5,917 nt of DNA, taken from NCBI GenBank assembly GCA_020860805.1, contig JAJBTP010000223.1, positions 1 through 5,917 on the forward strand. The letters are read 5' to 3'. The translations under genes and the position numbers were made by a program. Every line of letters starts with the position of its first letter. Within the stretch, counting starts at the first letter, position 1. The notes beneath the pieces were generated by a model. That model worked only from the letters and a program-made list of their open reading frames with translations, ran no database searches and was not told where the DNA came from. Below, in pieces: positions 1 to 5,887 of the stretch. Source of the stretch: Tannerellaceae bacterium. Lineage in GTDB: Bacteria; Bacteroidota; Bacteroidia; Bacteroidales; Tannerellaceae.

Positions 1-52
1 CTATTTTTTATTATCCTTATTCGTGGTTCTTTTGTATCAGAATAATAACTGA
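1..52 (+). CDS. C-terminal end of a probable membrane protein (partial)
   Basis: The frame that starts at base 2 stays open from the left edge to a TGA at 50-52. It encodes a short, strongly hydrophobic stretch (YFLLSLFVVLLYQNNN) that looks like a last transmembrane helix with a short polar tail. The ferredoxin start codon follows after only 6 bases, which suggests co-transcription and possibly a membrane redox partner such as a small cytochrome b-like protein. That partner idea is inference from context. With only 16 visible residues the family cannot be named, and a chance open frame of this length is possible. Confidence 0.4.
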   Translation, partial: YFLLSLFVVLLYQNNN

Positions 53-58
53 TGCAAA

Positions 59-283
59 ATGAAAATGGATATTGTGAAAGCCCGGGTTATAACTCCGTAT
101 GTGTGGTCAAACACACGTACCTGTATTGCTTGTTGGAAATGTATTGACGAATGTCCCAAAGGAGTGATAGGGAAAGTTCAGTTTTTGTGGCATAAACATA
201 TTGTTTTCAAAGATTCAGAGAATTGTACCGGTTGTAAGAAATGTATTAAAACCTGTCCAAATAATGTCTTTCGTGAAATCTGA
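59..283 (+). CDS. 2x[4Fe-4S] ferredoxin-like protein
   Basis: This is a 74-residue protein with two classic CxxCxxCxxxCP cluster motifs: C22/C25/C28/C32 (CIACWKCIDECP) and C56/C59/C62/C66 (CTGCKKCIKTCP). All eight ligands are present, so it should bind two [4Fe-4S] clusters and carry electrons, probably at low potential in the cytoplasm or docked to a membrane partner. The 23-residue spacer between the motifs contains an aromatic/basic FLWHKH segment and is longer than in minimal clostridial ferredoxins. No signal peptide is visible. An in-frame TGA (50-52) lies just upstream and fixes the start at this ATG or later. The preceding open frame ends 6 bases before it with a hydrophobic helix, which suggests a membrane protein/ferredoxin pair. 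The electron donor and acceptor cannot be told from the sequence. Confidence 0.88.
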   Translation: MKMDIVKARVITPYVWSNTRTCIACWKCIDECPKGVIGKVQFLWHKHIVFKDSENCTGCKKCIKTCPNNVFREI

Positions 284-324
284 AACAGGCTGTTTGTTTA
301 TATCTCTTTGTAAAAAGTAGCGTT

Positions 325-918
325 CTATAAAGGAAAATACCGGTTGGTTATGGTTGCAGCTTCGTTTAGCCATTGCACACGTTCCTCATAACTGCTGTCT
401 GCTATAATCCGAAACATTCTTCTTTCGGTTGTGTGGATATCACAGAACTTAAAAACACAGGCTTTCCAGATATTTTCCAACGGGTCGCCAAATACATTGT
501 TTTCGCGTTCTTCGGGGGTGTTGGACGTGTTGAATATTAACCCTATCCGGGCTTTTAGCAAACCGGTAGGGAGTCCGCCACCGTTATCTCCTTCTTCAAA
601 TGTATAAGCAATTCCCTGCCGGAATACCCGGTCTACCCAGCCTTTCAGGATAGCGGGTGGTTGTCCCCACCAGTTGGGATGTACGATAATGATTCCATCT
701 GTTTCCCGGATTTCGCGGCAGTGTTGTTGCACTAATTCATCTTCCGAACGGTCTGAAATCAGCTCTTCCGGTTTGATAACAGGGTCAAAGCCTTCAGCAT
801 ATAAATCATGAAAAAATACTTCATGCTGATTTTGTTGCAGTGTCTCAACGATACGGGCTGCAATCGCATGATTAAAACTTTCCCTGTAAGGATGTCCCAG
901 TATAACAGATACTTTCAT
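325..918 (-). CDS. flavodoxin-fold NAD(P)H:quinone oxidoreductase family protein
   Basis: This is a 197-residue protein of the Flavodoxin_2 family (NAD(P)H dehydrogenase, quinone; the KefF/MdaB/NQO1 group). It starts with the beta-strand and phosphate-binding region (MKVSVILGHPYRESFNH). It carries the family signature around residues 80-100 (HPNWWGQPPAILKGWVDRVF), followed by the G-x-AY segment (QGIAY). Members bind FMN or FAD and transfer two electrons from NAD(P)H to quinones or similar acceptors in the cytoplasm. The length is normal for the family. I chose the ATG at 916-918 because homology begins exactly there. The frame remains open upstream, but a longer form would run 116 bases into the peptidase gene and add 45 unrelated residues. 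It lies 19 bases after the stop of the C11 peptidase gene with no visible promoter between them, so it is probably the second gene of that transcript. The substrate is unknown. Confidence 0.9.
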   Translation of the reverse strand: MKVSVILGHPYRESFNHAIAARIVETLQQNQHEVFFHDLYAEGFDPVIKPEELISDRSEDELVQQHCREIRETDGIIIVHPNWWGQPPAILKGWVDRVFRQGIAYTFEEGDNGGGLPTGLLKARIGLIFNTSNTPEERENNVFGDPLENIWKACVFKFCDIHTTERRMFRIIADSSYEERVQWLNEAATITNRYFPL

Positions 919-937
919 TGGATTTTTTACGTGTATA

Positions 938-2149
938 TTAATATCCGGCATCCTGCCATCCACCGGCCTGGTACCATTCGTATGTTCTGAAATAAGGTAA
1001 AATGCTGGCCTGGTTGGCCCTTGGTATATAAGAAGACATGCCTGTTGAACCATCCATGTTAAACATGCCGTAAATATGCATGGAGTAATTCAGTTGAGTT
1101 GTCTTATAATATACTACAGCCCTGTCATATGCCAGTTTCCACTCACTATACTCTTCATTTTTATTGATAAGATTCTGCATTAAACCATCCATATCATAAT
1201 AATACCGGGATGAACGGGTATCATAGCATAGCAGGTTACTCCTGTCGATATATTCTTCCTCGGGTACATAGTGAGGGAATATGCTGCGGGTGGTATTCGC
1301 TAATCCTTCCAACGCATCGCTTTTTATTACTGTAATAGATGCTCCGGCAGTCCAGTTGTTGTTGGTTAATCCTACACCGGCCTGGTATTTCTCGTTGTAA
1401 TGTTCATAATAGGTGTTTGCTATTTGTATGGCCGGTTCGGTTTTCCCAAACATATCAGGAAGAATCAAGTCATAAGGTACTCCCGGTCCGGGTGTTTCCA
1501 TGGGTGAAGCTATGAAATAGTCGGCAAAAGAACGAAGTTCATACAAAACTTCAACAGCTGCCATATAACAGGCATCAAAGTAAATGTATTCAAAATGGGG
1601 AGCTGTTTCCAAAACTTCTTTCAGTTCGGATATATTCATGAAATTATTGCCATCCTGTCCAAACCAGCGGGTAGTAGGTGATTCTATCCAACCTTCTCCA
1701 TGTGACCATAAAACGAGCCCGTAGTCGTTTGCCTTATAGTTGGTAAATACTTCTGAAAAAACCTCTTTCATTACTTCCGGATCGGCAGAATCCTGGCTGG
1801 GATATGTTTTAATTTCTCCTTTTATTACTTCTCCATCGCTATTTTTCATCAGTCTGAATAGTTCAGCGTCTCCGCCGTCATCCATATAGACTAAAAGGTA
1901 AGAGTTGCTATCGTCAAAATCAGTCAGTCCTTTTTCTAATTCCTGTAGATCTGCTTTTGCAAAACTTTGCAGGCTGTTGTCTGCCATGAAATAGACTAAT
2001 ACTGCTCGTTCTGCAGTAGTACCGGTAGGAGGAATTACCGGAGGTTCTACGACTGGTGGCTCGACAGTAGGAATTTCTTCTTTGTCACAGCCGGTACAAA
2101 AACTGAGGAAAAATACCCAGATAAATAAAGCTTTTAATAATTTAAACAT
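938..2149 (-). CDS. clostripain-family (C11) cysteine peptidase lipoprotein
   Basis: This is a 403-residue peptidase of clan CD, family C11. Residues 1-21 form a lipoprotein signal peptide (MFKLLKALFIW... ending CTG|C), with C21 as the lipidated cysteine. The next residues (DKEE) resemble the acidic export signal that sends Bacteroidota lipoproteins to the cell surface. A Pro/Val/Glu linker containing VEPPV repeats (about 26-45) leads to the peptidase domain. The catalytic dyad is visible as H150 in WSHGEGW and C194 in DACYMA, followed by the conserved ASPMETPGPGVPYD segment. Family members such as clostripain and Parabacteroides merdae PmC11 cut after Arg or Lys and self-activate by cleavage in the loop between the dyad residues. 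R161 (TTRWFG) is a candidate site here, by inference only. The frame is open to an ATG at 2207-2209, but that start would bury the signal peptide and contain the promoter, so I prefer 2149. The target could be host or self proteins. Confidence 0.92.
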   Translation of the reverse strand: MFKLLKALFIWVFFLSFCTGCDKEEIPTVEPPVVEPPVIPPTGTTAERAVLVYFMADNSLQSFAKADLQELEKGLTDFDDSNSYLLVYMDDGGDAELFRLMKNSDGEVIKGEIKTYPSQDSADPEVMKEVFSEVFTNYKANDYGLVLWSHGEGWIESPTTRWFGQDGNNFMNISELKEVLETAPHFEYIYFDACYMAAVEVLYELRSFADYFIASPMETPGPGVPYDLILPDMFGKTEPAIQIANTYYEHYNEKYQAGVGLTNNNWTAGASITVIKSDALEGLANTTRSIFPHYVPEEEYIDRSNLLCYDTRSSRYYYDMDGLMQNLINKNEEYSEWKLAYDRAVVYYKTTQLNYSMHIYGMFNMDGSTGMSSYIPRANQASILPYFRTYEWYQAGGWQDAGY

Positions 2150-2176
2150 ATATTCGTTTTTCGTATTCTCAGGTGG

Positions 2177-2184
2177 CAAAGTTA
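2177..2184 (-). promoter_or_regulatory. Bacteroidota-type -7 promoter element for the C11 peptidase gene
   Basis: The minus strand reads TAACTTTG, an exact match to the TAnnTTTG -7 consensus of the Bacteroidota primary sigma factor. It would start transcription around 2170, giving a leader of about 20 bases before the ATG at 2149. I see no clear -33 TTTG about 20 bases upstream, which is common for these promoters. Its position supports the shorter lipoprotein start. Confidence 0.6.
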
Positions 2185-2305
2185 CTAATTTCCTGTATGT
2201 TTTTTTCATCAGGCATACTTTAAATGGTAAGTGGACATAGATTTTTATCTCAGTTTCTTTAAATTTTTGTTGACTATACCCGTTCTTTCAGATCAGTATT
2301 GGAGT
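2185..2305. other. noncoding spacer upstream of the C11 peptidase promoter
   Basis: This A/T-rich spacer separates the unknown exported-protein gene from the peptidase promoter. It contains a T7 run at 2200-2206 on the + strand. I found no convincing hairpin terminator, RNA gene or repeat in it. It presumably holds the end of the upstream transcript and the upstream part of the peptidase promoter. Confidence 0.4.
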
Positions 2306-3240
2306 TTAGTCCGGACTATGATGGGTCGTGACATGGGTGTAGTTGGGAGATTCTTTGAATTCCATTTGGGTTATTCCTCCCGGATAATATAAATTGATAG
2401 TTAATTGGGTTGGACTTTCCCATTTGTATTCAACAGATACCTCATCATCGTGTATATATTCAATGTTCTTAGTGGGTAATTCTTTATTCAGGTGTGAATC
2501 TGAAGAAAGAGTTAAGGGATAGACTTCCTGAATTGTTTTTTCCGGATAGGTAGTTACTTCATATGTATTCATCTCTGCATCATAATAAGTACGGTATAAT
2601 GAGGTTTCTGCATATTCGGAAGGTACAAAACTGGCATAGTATGTTCCATAGGTAAACAGGAGTATTTTGTTAGGAAAAATAATCATTCTGTGAAAAGGAT
2701 ATTCCTGTCCCGAAATATCATACAGGTGTACATTCTCTCCGATGACAACATCAAATGTTTCTTTAAACCATTTACGAATCTGTTCCGGGGTTTCCTGTTC
2801 ACCTAATTTGGAAGAAAAAAACTTTCCAGGCTAAATTCTTCCTCTTCGAAATAACTGCAATCTCTTCTATGATAACAAACCATATTCCGGAATATTTCAA
2901 ATGTAACATTTTTGAATAAGCTTTCTAACTCTCCGGCCGGGATGTCAACCTCTCCACGTCTTTCATATCCTCCGTATAAATCAGATTTTTCATATACCCA
3001 TCGCGTTGTTACTTCACCAGTGGGTTCTTCTGGTTCAGGTTCTCCCGGCCCATCTTCGTATGCTTCATCTTCCCGGTCGTCTGAGTCAAATTCTGTATCT
3101 ATATCATTGACGGAATTGTATTCATTTATGTATCCAATGCGTTCATTATGGTATTTTAGACTATTGTAATAGGTTATTGCTGTAAAAGCGGAGACTGCCA
3201 GTAATGTTATTCCTAAGAAAAGTAGAAGAAGCTTTTTCAT
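2306..3240 (-). pseudogene. unrecognised exported or membrane-anchored protein, split by a frameshift
   Basis: I do not recognise this family. As sequenced, the frame from ATG 3240 stops at 2803 after 145 residues. A second frame, open from the frameshift to 2306, continues without a break. Its first Met (2686) is internal. One extra base in the T7 run (coding strand, 2821-2815), or a -1 slip there, joins them into 311 residues. Residues 4-23 are a hydrophobic signal peptide or signal anchor (LLLLFLGITLLAVSAF...) without a lipobox cysteine. Residues about 47-75 are an acidic, Pro-rich, probably disordered linker (EPEPEEPTGE). C122 and C128 could form a disulfide outside the cytoplasm. The C-terminal half is rich in Tyr, Thr and Glu and looks beta-rich. 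At the junction the restored reading is SFFSSKLGEQETPEQIRKWF. A weak promoter candidate lies upstream, and no operon partner is evident. Whether the break is real or a sequencing error cannot be decided here. Confidence 0.75.
2815..2821 (-). other. T7 homopolymer frameshift site (slippery heptamer)
   Basis: On the coding strand the codons read AGT TTT TTT CTT, so the seven T bases form T TTT TTT in exactly the phase of an X XXY YYZ slippery heptamer. A -1 shift here, or an eighth T, moves translation from the frame that stops at TAG (2803-2805) into the long frame ending at 2306. No stable stem-loop just downstream was obvious by eye. Confidence 0.6.
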
Positions 3241-3275
3241 CTGAAGAGTGTTATTTTAATACAGTTAAATAGTGG

Positions 3276-3283
3276 TAAATATA
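3276..3283 (-). promoter_or_regulatory. possible -7 promoter element for the unknown exported-protein gene
   Basis: The minus strand reads TATATTTA, which differs from TAnnTTTG only at the last base. It would give a leader of about 30 bases before the ATG at 3240. It sits in the 74-base divergent spacer shared with the ribosomal protein gene. The whole spacer is A/T rich, so a chance match is quite possible. No comparable element for the plus-strand gene stood out. Confidence 0.25.
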
Positions 3284-3314
3284 GAAATTTATAACTAATA
3301 AATGATATAGAATT

Positions 3315-3439
3315 ATGGGTAAAGGTGATAAAAAACGTATAAAGGAAAACTGTTCAAAGGTTCGTATGGAAAGAAAAGACCTAACAAACGGATTCGTGAA
3401 TTGGCAGCCAGAGGTAGGACAGAATCTTCTGCATCTTAA
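3315..3439 (+). pseudogene. 30S ribosomal protein bTHX, frameshifted as sequenced
   Basis: The first seven codons (MGKGDKK) are the hallmark start of the Bacteroidota form of small ribosomal subunit protein bTHX. After the A6 run at 3330-3335 the frame is lost: the annotated frame continues as unrelated sequence to 3551. The -1 frame instead reads TYKGKLFKGSYGKKRPNKR followed by IRELAARGRTESSAS, and stops at TAA 3437-3439. One added A (GAT AAA AAA ACG TAT) gives a 41-residue, very basic protein with the expected GK-x-F-KGSYGK-x-RP core. bTHX binds 16S rRNA in the head of the 30S subunit and is small and probably dispensable. The restored stop sits 2 bases from the restored stop of the convergent glycosyltransferase, which independently supports the repair. 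A sequencing error seems more likely than a dead ribosomal gene, but real loss is possible if another copy exists. Confidence 0.82.
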
Positions 3440-3441
3440 AT

Positions 3442-3574
3442 TTATAGCGAACCGAATTCTTTTTCAATATAGTTACAGAAATTTTCTGTGCCGTTTTCTT
3501 CTTTTATTTTATTACTTAGGGCTGTTGCATTCGTTTTGTAGGATGAATTAGTGACCAGGTCAGTCAGCTTTTTT
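3442..3574 (-). other. displaced C-terminal coding tail of the glycosyltransferase
   Basis: The glycosyltransferase frame stops at TGA (3564-3566) just after an A6 run on the coding strand (3574-3569). Adding one A turns GAA AAA AGC TGA into GAA AAA AAG CTG. The reading then continues for 42 residues (KLTDLVTNSSYKTNATALSN, then a lysine- and glutamate-rich helix ending KEFGSL) to TAA at 3442-3444. This supplies the C-terminal helix that GT1 enzymes normally have after the GIGP segment. As sequenced, these bases are untranslated. Confidence 0.8.
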
Positions 3575-4679
3575 CCAATTGTCTGGGATTGCATTTAATT
3601 GAAACTTTTTCCGGGCCTATGCCTGTTTGAGTCACCCGGTAACTCCAGTAATTTTGATCCAGAATAAGGGGTACTATTAGTTGTGGGATTCCGGCACGTG
3701 CTACACTATGGGTCGTACCGCATCCTCCATGATGAATAACTGCTGTACATTCGGGAAAAATAAAAGAATGGGGTATCGGTTCAGTCAGAAGATAAAAGGA
3801 TTCATTTTGTTTTAAATGATTACCTGTTTCCGACCAACCGCTACCCACTACTAGTTTATACTGATGTCTGATGCATAAAGAGAGGAGTTGTTCACAGAAT
3901 TTGTTTTTGTTTTTATCGTTACAACTTCCTAATGTAAAGAATATAACAGGGCGATTATCTTTCCGGATGAAATTTATTAAATCAGTATAAGCATTTCTGT
4001 TGTAAATAAGGGTATCGTTGAAACAGTACCCTCCGATATTCCATTCGTATTTCCATTCCGGGTCTGTACTTCCCAGATGACGGCTATACATCAGGAAATT
4101 TTTGCAATAACCGGCAGCATGCATACCAAAATTAGGAATGGGGGATAAACCTTTGGTTATTCTGTTTTTATTGATGGTCTTTTTTACCATGAAGTTTGTG
4201 CTGATATTCAGCATTTTCCAAAAGAATGCCGGACGTAAAACAGGATGGGGTTTAGGATATGGTATCATGGGGGGAGGAATGTTTTTTCCGGGAATAAACG
4301 GACCAAAAGCGGTTCTTATAACCGGTTTCTTACAAAATTCAGCGATACTGGCTGCCGAAAATTCAGTATTTGAAGCTATCAGTAAATCATGTTCCTGTAG
4401 CAGAGGTATTAATTGTTCAAACTGTACATCAATAACCCGGCGCATCCATTTTAACAGATGCCTGCTTTTCTGACTGGTTTGGGCGGCTTCATCTATCATT
4501 TCTCCAATGTTATCAAACTTCTGAAGCATGTAGTTTAAGCCAGAGGCTTTTGCCTGTTTTTCGAAGTCCTGTGGAAGACTAAGCGTGATGGAATGTCCTC
4601 TTTTTACTAATGCATCAGCTAAAGCCAGATAGGGATAAACATCTCCCTGTGCCCCCCTGGTTACCAATAAAATTTTCAT
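3564..4679 (-). CDS. GT1-family glycosyltransferase (UDP-glycosyltransferase/MGT-like), C-terminus frameshifted
   Basis: The sequenced frame gives 371 residues; restoring the A6 run near its end gives 412, the usual length for this family. The N-terminal Rossmann domain opens with MKILLVTRGAQGDVYPYLAL and ADALVKRGHS (about 1-30), typical of the glycosyltransferase family 28/sterol-glucosyltransferase-like group that binds the acceptor. The C-terminal domain has FFTLGS (about 247-252) and the donor-binding signature with HHGGCGTTHSVARAG (316-330), PLILDQNYWSYRV (337-349) and GIGP (353-356). Such enzymes transfer a sugar from a nucleotide sugar to a small hydrophobic acceptor such as a sterol, carotenoid, polyketide or lipid. 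They are cytoplasmic or membrane-associated. Its ATG overlaps the stop of the radical SAM gene as ATGA, so the two are translationally coupled and probably act on the same product. All donor-site motifs lie before the frameshift. Neither sugar nor acceptor can be read from the sequence. Confidence 0.88.
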   Translation of the reverse strand: MKILLVTRGAQGDVYPYLALADALVKRGHSITLSLPQDFEKQAKASGLNYMLQKFDNIGEMIDEAAQTSQKSRHLLKWMRRVIDVQFEQLIPLLQEHDLLIASNTEFSAASIAEFCKKPVIRTAFGPFIPGKNIPPPMIPYPKPHPVLRPAFFWKMLNISTNFMVKKTINKNRITKGLSPIPNFGMHAAGYCKNFLMYSRHLGSTDPEWKYEWNIGGYCFNDTLIYNRNAYTDLINFIRKDNRPVIFFTLGSCNDKNKNKFCEQLLSLCIRHQYKLVVGSGWSETGNHLKQNESFYLLTEPIPHSFIFPECTAVIHHGGCGTTHSVARAGIPQLIVPLILDQNYWSYRVTQTGIGPEKVSIKCNPRQLEKS

Positions 4680-5887
4680 ATTACTCCAATTGCTGCAAGT
4701 TTGTCTCTGTCTAATGTATATTTCTCCTCGATACCCTTTAATATCTGTTCATCGAATAAGACCGGTTTTGCCAGTTTCTTTGTTTCCCGGTAACCTTTGA
4801 ATATTTTAGATATCATTTTTCCGGGATTGAATACAATGGATGACATAATCCAACATCCATGTGTACACCAGCAATTGGCGGTATATCCATGACCTACTTC
4901 TGCTATTTCCTGCTTCATGGCTTCGCTTTCCATAACCGCTTTAATATCGCATCCATACTCTTTAACGTTTCCGATGGGCTCACGAAGTTCACAGGAACGA
5001 AAGCGGCCATCGTAGTCGATTACCAATGTTGTTTCACCAGCTGTACAACCCATTCCCCAGGGGGTTGGTTTATCGATGTTGGAGGCCCGGACATTATACA
5101 TGGCCCGGATAAGTCCCAAATAAAAGAAGCGGGTAACATGTTTACGTAATCCGCCGACTCCCTGCGCCATTCGTTCGGCATAAGCCACATATATAGGGGC
5201 AATTTTATCCTGAATTTCTCTGAGGGATTGTTCTGTCAGTATTTTTACTCCATCTTCACGGGTCATGCCACGGGCTGCTTCTATAGTATGAGTAGATGTA
5301 TTGAAGCGGGCGTACATCCATATCATTAAATCGTGTACTTCTTCTACATTAAACTTCGTGACAACTGTGGCCATATTTTTCAGAATCTTACCGTCATCCC
5401 TGAAATGGTCATCTACTTTTTTAAGTGTTTCCAATGCTTTGTAAAAATTCCCGGTTACTCCGCGTTGACGGTCGTGTGTAGTCTGGAAACCATCCAGAGA
5501 TATGCTAATGGCAATATTACAGTCCGGACAACTTTTCCGTAGACGGGTAAGCCATTCGATGACACGATCTGCTTTTAACCCGTTAGTAGGCATATTAATG
5601 TCTTTTATTTTGTTGTTCCTGTAAAACATTTCAATGATTTCCGGTAAATCTTCCCGTAGCGTAGGTTCACCTCCGGATATCCACAGGCGATTGATTTCGC
5701 CTGCAGTTTCAGAGATTATCTTTATCTCTTCAAATGTCAGGTCTTTTTCCTTTCTTTCCATATCTTCAGCATAGAAGCACATGGCACATTTTGCATTGCA
5801 GCGGCCTGTTACAAATAAGAACACAGATTCGAGTTTTCTTTTTGTATTTAATCTCGTAAAGGATCTTCCTGGACGTTGTGTGGTCAT
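4676..5887 (-). CDS. radical SAM enzyme with SPASM-like C-terminal cluster domain
   Basis: This is a 403-residue radical SAM protein. C30, C34 and C37 (CNAKCAMC) form the CxxxCxxC motif that holds the catalytic [4Fe-4S] cluster. GGEP at 72-75 binds the amino group of S-adenosylmethionine, and SISLDG (128-133) is the usual fourth-strand motif. After the barrel, C281 to C299 fits the CX12GX4C opening of a SPASM or twitch domain (MGCTAGETTLVIDYDGRFRS). It is followed by C313 and the CWCTHGC group (C339, C341, C345), so at least one auxiliary cluster is likely. The Cx1Cx3C spacing differs from the textbook CX2CX5CX3C, so I call it SPASM-like. SPASM enzymes modify peptides, sugars or other small molecules through radical chemistry. 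No short precursor-peptide gene is visible in the window. The ATG at 5885-5887 is the first Met and sits just before the conserved core. It overlaps the glycosyltransferase start by 4 bases. Genes further upstream lie outside the window. Confidence 0.92.
   Translation of the reverse strand: MTTQRPGRSFTRLNTKRKLESVFLFVTGRCNAKCAMCFYAEDMERKEKDLTFEEIKIISETAGEINRLWISGGEPTLREDLPEIIEMFYRNNKIKDINMPTNGLKADRVIEWLTRLRKSCPDCNIAISISLDGFQTTHDRQRGVTGNFYKALETLKKVDDHFRDDGKILKNMATVVTKFNVEEVHDLMIWMYARFNTSTHTIEAARGMTREDGVKILTEQSLREIQDKIAPIYVAYAERMAQGVGGLRKHVTRFFYLGLIRAMYNVRASNIDKPTPWGMGCTAGETTLVIDYDGRFRSCELREPIGNVKEYGCDIKAVMESEAMKQEIAEVGHGYTANCWCTHGCWIMSSIVFNPGKMISKIFKGYRETKKLAKPVLFDEQILKGIEEKYTLDRDKLAAIGVI

Noticed and set aside
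283..295. Small inverted repeat AAACA-GGC-TGTTT after the ferredoxin as a terminator
   Set aside because: The stem is only 5 weak base pairs and includes the last base of the stop codon, with no proper T-run following. That is too weak to call.
919..1053. Longer start for the quinone reductase at 1053
   Set aside because: It overlaps the end of the peptidase gene by 116 bases and adds 45 residues that do not resemble the flavodoxin fold. Family homology begins at the Met encoded by 916-918.
2150..2209. Longer start for the C11 peptidase at 2209
   Set aside because: It would place 20 residues before a good lipoprotein signal peptide, and the TAACTTTG promoter element lies inside it.
2308..2317. 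Perfect palindrome AGTCCGGACT at the end of the unknown gene
   Set aside because: A 10-base self-complementary site at the stop codon, with no loop, no T-tract and no second copy noticed, is likely chance.
2912..3169. Plus-strand open frame rich in Ser and Pro
   Set aside because: It is the antisense shadow of the acidic linker of the unknown exported protein. Its composition simply mirrors Glu/Asp codons.
3338..3551. Plus-strand frame continuing from the bTHX start to 3551 as a 78-residue protein
   Set aside because: The part after codon 7 is unrelated to bTHX and runs antisense over the restored glycosyltransferase tail. The -1 frame gives the true bTHX sequence.
2815..3574. Programmed -1 frameshifting as a common explanation for all three breaks
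   Set aside because: Only the 2815-2821 tract is in the canonical slippery phase. The bTHX site (T AAA AAA C) and the glycosyltransferase site (GAA AAA AGC) do not form in-phase X XXY YYZ heptamers, and no downstream pseudoknot was apparent.
4138..4473. Plus-strand open frame inside the glycosyltransferase gene
   Set aside because: It is antisense to a well-supported enzyme frame and has no recognisable motif.
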